NCBI GenBank assembly: GCA_029215795.1
Contig: JARDYH010000007.1
Location: 75,651,763 to 75,715,762, forward strand
Direction: 5' to 3'
DNA from: Anniella stebbinsi
Lineage: Eukaryota > Chordata > Lepidosauria > Squamata > Anniellidae
DNA length: 64,000 nucleotides
Below the pieces are notes generated by a model. It searched no databases, was not told the DNA's origin, and saw only the letters and a list, made by a program, of their open reading frames with translations. A program made the translations under genes and the position numbers. Numbering within the stretch: the first letter of the stretch is position 1; each line of letters starts with the position of its first letter. This document shows positions 47,660 to 64,000 of this stretch, piece by piece.

Positions 47660-48005
47660 TAGAATGGAAGAAGGCACCATTTATTTATTTTATTTGTATC
47701 CTGCCTTTCTGCCCTCCAAAATGGCACTCAAGGTGGCTTACAGGCATAATTCAAACTGATTAAAACAAGATATTTAAAAATATAATAAAATATAACAATT
47801 ACAGAATTAAAAATACACACCATAAAAAATAATATTCACCCAACCCAACAAATCTACCTGCAGGCCAAAGGCTTCTTGAATAAAGTGATCTTTATTCAAG
47901 ACCACTTGAATAAAGGAGAGCATAGAAAGAGCAAATTTAGCCTCCCTCAAGTAGGGTTTTCCACAGCCTGGGAGCGGCCACTGAAAATGCCCTCTCTCGA
48001 GTCAC
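47660..48005 (-). mobile_element. LINE 3' fragment adjacent to CR1
   Basis: Antisense text such as atcctgcctttctgccctcc, caaggtggcttacaggc and cagcctgggagcggcc is typical of L3-like LINE ends. It abuts the CR1 copy at 48008. Confidence 0.6.
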
Positions 48006-48007
48006 CA

Positions 48008-48370
48008 CTATAGAGTCATAGAGTCATAGAATAGTAGTTGGAAGGGGCTTGTAAGGCCATCAAGTCCAACCCCCTATCAATGCAGGAATCCACCTTAAAG
48101 CATACCAGACAGATGGTTGTCCAGCTGCCTCTTGAATGCCTCTAGTGTGGGAGAGCCCACAATCTCCCTAGGTCATTGGTTCCATTGTCGAACTGCTCTA
48201 ACAGGAATTTTTTCCTGAAGTCCAGCTGGAATCTGGCTTCCTGTAACTTGAGCCCATTATTCCATGTCCTGCAGTCTGGGATGATCGATAAGAGATCCTG
48301 GCCCTCTTCTGTGTGACAACCTTTCAAGTATTTGAAGAGTGCTGCCACCAAATGCACCTCTGAAGGCAGC
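48008..48370 (-). mobile_element. CR1 LINE 3' end
   Basis: The sequence begins with the CR1 terminal repeat (atagagtcatagagtcatag) and continues with the familiar antisense CR1 text (ggaaggggcttgtaaggcc, ccagctgcctcttgaatgcc). On the minus strand it reads as the end of the reverse transcriptase ORF. It lies in HPN intron 1. Confidence 0.88.
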
Positions 48371-49109
48371 TGTCTGAAAAGGAGGGCCTTTTGAACCTCA
48401 TCTTCTTCATCACCTCGGGTAGCAAAATGTCTTGGGCTGACCCTGCTAAAACTGGGTTCTTGCGGGTTTCGTTAGGGCTCCTTCTTCCTTGCGGTTGAGC
48501 ATTGATATTTATGATTTATTATGCCTCTATCCTGACCTTTTCCCAGGAGCTCAGGGTGTGATCCTCCCCTACTTGTCCTCCCAACAACCCTGTGAGGTAG
48601 GCTAGTGTGAGAGTGTGTGACTGGCCCGAATCGCCCACCAATGGGCTACATAGCTGAGTGGGGAATTATGGGAGTTGCTGGGAATTATGGGAATTGCATT
48701 CCAATGCGTGGAGGGCACCAGGCTGCTTTAACCACTATGCCGTCTGTTACTGCCCCCACCTATCACCTAAGTTACACAGATAAGTTCTTTTTAGTCTGCA
48801 CCTGAAAGTCTACGGTGTGAACGAGACAAAAACATATGGGGGGGGAGTGTATGGTACAAAGGAGTTTGCAACAAAATGTTGCAGTATGAAGTGCTCCAGT
48901 TCAGGGTTTCAGCCAGCCATGCCCTCCCCTAGGATACTCCAGCCCATTTCCCCCTCCCTTATTTTCCACCCCCTCCCCCACACAGATACTTCATGTTCTG
49001 TGGCCATTGACCATATTTAGTTTGCATCTATTTATTTGCAACGATTCCCCAGCCATGAACAACAAGCGATACGATGATGCAAAGATAAAAAGAATAAAAC
49101 CTGATATTA

Positions 49110-49330
49110 TCATTATTCTTCTTTAAAAAATGGAATGCTAATTAAACCCTGGCTGGTCAACCAAGGAAGGCTTCCTGGAAAAGAGCAGTTTTCAGGAGGT
49201 ACCGAAAGCAAGGCAGCATTGGCACCTGTCTGGCCTCTAGAGGCAAGGAGTTCCATAGAAAGGGGGCCGCCAGACAGAAAGCTTTTCTTCGGATGGACTC
49301 CAATCAGGCCAGAGGTCTATGTGGAACCAG
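49110..49330 (-). mobile_element. LINE RT remnant
   Basis: The text ggaaggcttcctggaaaagag and ggcaaggagttccatagaaag is the antisense of the RT C-terminal region seen in other LINE copies here. Confidence 0.5.
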
Positions 49331-49539
49331 CATTGAGCTGGTTTTGTGATATCCCCCTTAAGAATACTTCTAAAGCCTTGTTGTACTTCTGCAAACCTTG
49401 GAGTTCCCAGACACCTCCCTGTTGTGTGCAGCTGGTGCCATTTCAGCTGTAGAAGGATCAGCTCTTGGAGAATGAGTTCTGCTGTTTTTATAGAGGATGC
49501 TTATCAGAGAGTCAGGCTGGCTTTAGCTCCTTTCCATGT

Positions 49540-49545
<6 letters not shown>

Positions 49546-49579
<34 letters not shown>
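49546..49579. repeat. (TAA)n microsatellite
   Basis: An AAT/TAA run of about 33 bp, probably a former retroelement tail. Confidence 0.85.
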
Positions 49580-50342
49580 TGTACACTCAACATAAACCTG
49601 GATTTGCTTCTATATAGTATTTGAGAACTGTGTGTATGAGAGACGGGTATTGAGGTCCTGTCTATTCCCATTTTCCTACCTTCTGTAAAAGATCCTCAAC
49701 CTGCCCAGTGAGAACTGTACCTTTTCTCCAGTAGGCACATTCCATTGCTGTCGACGTGATAGAAGGCAGGGGTACAGAACCTCAGGTCCGGAGCGGGGAG
49801 GCATATCTGGCTTACTTGGGGTCCCCAATATAGACCTTCGGCGTTCTCCCCGCCCCTCCACCAATCATTTGGTAGTTTCCTCGCTTTTACACAGCTGCTC
49901 CCTCTTTAAAAAGGCTGAAATGCCTCTCCTAAGGGTAACTCATTGACAGTAAGAGCTTTCGGCTAAAATATGCTGGTATTTTGACCCCGCCCCTCGTGAA
50001 TTTGGCCACGCCCACCAGTGGAATGTGCCGCCCCCAGAGGTTCTCTGAAATGGAATTTGGCCATTTTGGTTCTGCACTCCTGATATAAAGGTTGAAGGCA
50101 ACGTAGCTCTGTTCCATGGGCATCAGCCATCCAAACCATTGAAAGAATTGAAACTGAAGCAGCAATCTGTCTTATCCAAGAAACCTGTCCCTGTATCGCT
50201 GACACCTCTGTTAGAAGAGGCTGCCTCCTCCGTCGGGCAAAACAGTCTTTAGATAGTGTCGCTTTTCCATTCCTTCCCCACACTGGCTGATTGCTCATCA
50301 CATGTGCATCCCCCCTTGGAATAATGCCTAATGCTGAACATA

Positions 50343-50580
50343 GTGAGAATCAGTGTGGTGTAGTAGTTAGTGTGTTCGAGTAAAACTACTGAGACCAGGG
50401 TTCAAATCCCCACATGGCCATGAAGCTCACTGGGTGACCTTGGGTTAGATGCATTCTCTCATCCTAACCCACCTTGCAGGGTCGTTGTGAGGATAAAGTG
50501 GTTATGGGAGAATCATGTGAGCCCACCCTGAGCTCCTTGGAGAAACAGTGGCATAAATGCTAATAATAATAATAATTATT
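50343..50580 (+). mobile_element. Second tRNA-derived SINE family, best copy
   Basis: The sequence runs gtgtggtgtagtagttagtg, B box GGGTTCAAATCCCC, then ctcactgggtgaccttggg, gttgtgaggataaagtgg, and an (AAT)n end. Other copies: 2145-2345, 28920-29060, 44955-45050, 45360-45515 and 48480-48750. Reversed relatives are at 23635-23800 and 25830-25960. Confidence 0.72.
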
Positions 50581-51238
50581 ATTTTGCATGTTCAAAGTGC
50601 TTCACAAGCATTACTTTTGAAATCCTTATGACAGCCCTGTTGGGTAGACCGCTATTAGTATCCCCATATTGTCGTTGGAGAGGCTCAGGAACAGTGGATT
50701 GCTTAGGTCTCATCTTCATGGCTGAGGTGAGATTTGGATTGGGATGAGATATGAGGTAAGATTTAGACTGCATCTTGCGCTCATGAAGCCTGATTCTATG
50801 ACTGTCTACTCAGAAGCATGTCCCACTGAGTTCAATGGTGGGCCTTGTTTCTGAGGGCATCTACCCAAAAGTAATGATACATAGGTCTGCAGCTTGTCCA
50901 ACCCTACCTCCAAAAAGAGGAAAGCTCTAGATGGCAGTACAAGATCCAGGATTTTGGGGACCCTCGGTCACGGCAGACACAGAGTATTGCCTGCCCCCCC
51001 CCCAAGCTTGGAAGAGGTGAGAGCTAAAAACCATGCATCCTCTTGGCTGTGCAAACTTGGATAAACTTTTTGGATAATCTATGCGAACTGGGAATGGTAT
51101 CGTTTTCAGAGGGGTGGGCCCACTGCTGGAGCCCTGGCAAATGCCCAACCTTCCCACCTTCTGGAGCTGGCTGTTAGATGGTCCAAGACTTTTGGAGAAT
51201 TAAGGTTCTTCCTTTTTTCCTTTCTGTTTGGTCTGTAG

Positions 51239-51333
51239 GGTTTCCAGGTTTTCCCCCCAAAGGCCTCTTGTCCCAGTGGGGCTGGATTTCTGAAGGGACA
51301 GTGTGGCGGGTTTGATGATTAACCACTTCTGAA

Positions 51334-51349
<16 letters not shown>
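51239..51349 (+). CDS. HPN: HPN exon with start codon (CDS from 51334)
   Basis: A strong pyrimidine tract and gtctgtag precede 51239. The exon is 5' UTR up to ATG at 51334 and encodes MAEKD before donor gtgagt at 51350. The human protein starts MAQKEG, so this start is well supported. Confidence 0.88.

Positions 51350-64000
<12,651 letters not shown>

Larger units (their letters stand above)
43905..51238 (+). other. HPN: HPN intron 1
   Basis: This 7.3 kb interval separates the probable non-coding exon from the ATG exon. It holds SINE and LINE fragments, a CR1 copy and microsatellites described separately. Unique sequence at 44100-44900 and 45790-47090 shows no gene. Confidence 0.5.

Overview
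The window is vertebrate nuclear DNA, most likely from a squamate reptile (lizard-like). This rests on intron-containing vertebrate genes in conserved order, CR1 and L3-like LINE fragments, tRNA-derived SINEs, and many short inverted-repeat DNA transposons. The species cannot be named from sequence alone.

Three genes are supported. SCN1B (sodium channel beta-1 subunit, + strand) is present from exon 2 to the stop codon: 6758-6924, 14020-14263, 16402-16543 and 19221-19287. Its signal-peptide exon lies before the window. A candidate non-coding terminal exon with a poly(A) signal is at about 22147-23345. HPN (hepsin, + strand) has a CpG-island promoter and probable first exon near 43560-43904. 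Eight coding exons run from 51334 to 62649, covering the membrane anchor, the SRCR domain and the protease domain through catalytic His203 and Asp257. The Ser353 region lies beyond the window. SCN1B followed by HPN matches the order on human 19q13. Between them, on the - strand, lies a small gene (31919-33852) encoding a Ser-rich segment, one fibronectin type III domain and a basic tail. Its splice sites, phases and poly(A) signal are coherent, but I cannot assign it to a named family.

Layout: 1-6757 SCN1B intron 1; 6925-14019 intron 2; 14264-16401 intron 3; 16544-19220 intron 4, which holds a 1.4 kb foldback transposon; 19288-31894 intergenic sequence with the candidate SCN1B 3' exon; 31895-33852 the FN3 gene; 33853-43559 intergenic; 43560-64000 HPN, with a possible - strand exon at the extreme right edge.

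Most of the rest is transposon-derived. Two families of hAT-like miniature elements stand out. Family A consists of doubly palindromic elements of about 320 bp with TAGGGTGACC-type ends: 14 copies counting a nested cluster, eight with perfect 8-bp target duplications read directly. Family B consists of GC-rich foldbacks with TAGGGCTGTGCAC-type ends: 3 copies. One family B copy inserted immediately behind the SCN1B exon 4 splice donor and duplicated its first eight intron bases, GTAAGCAG.
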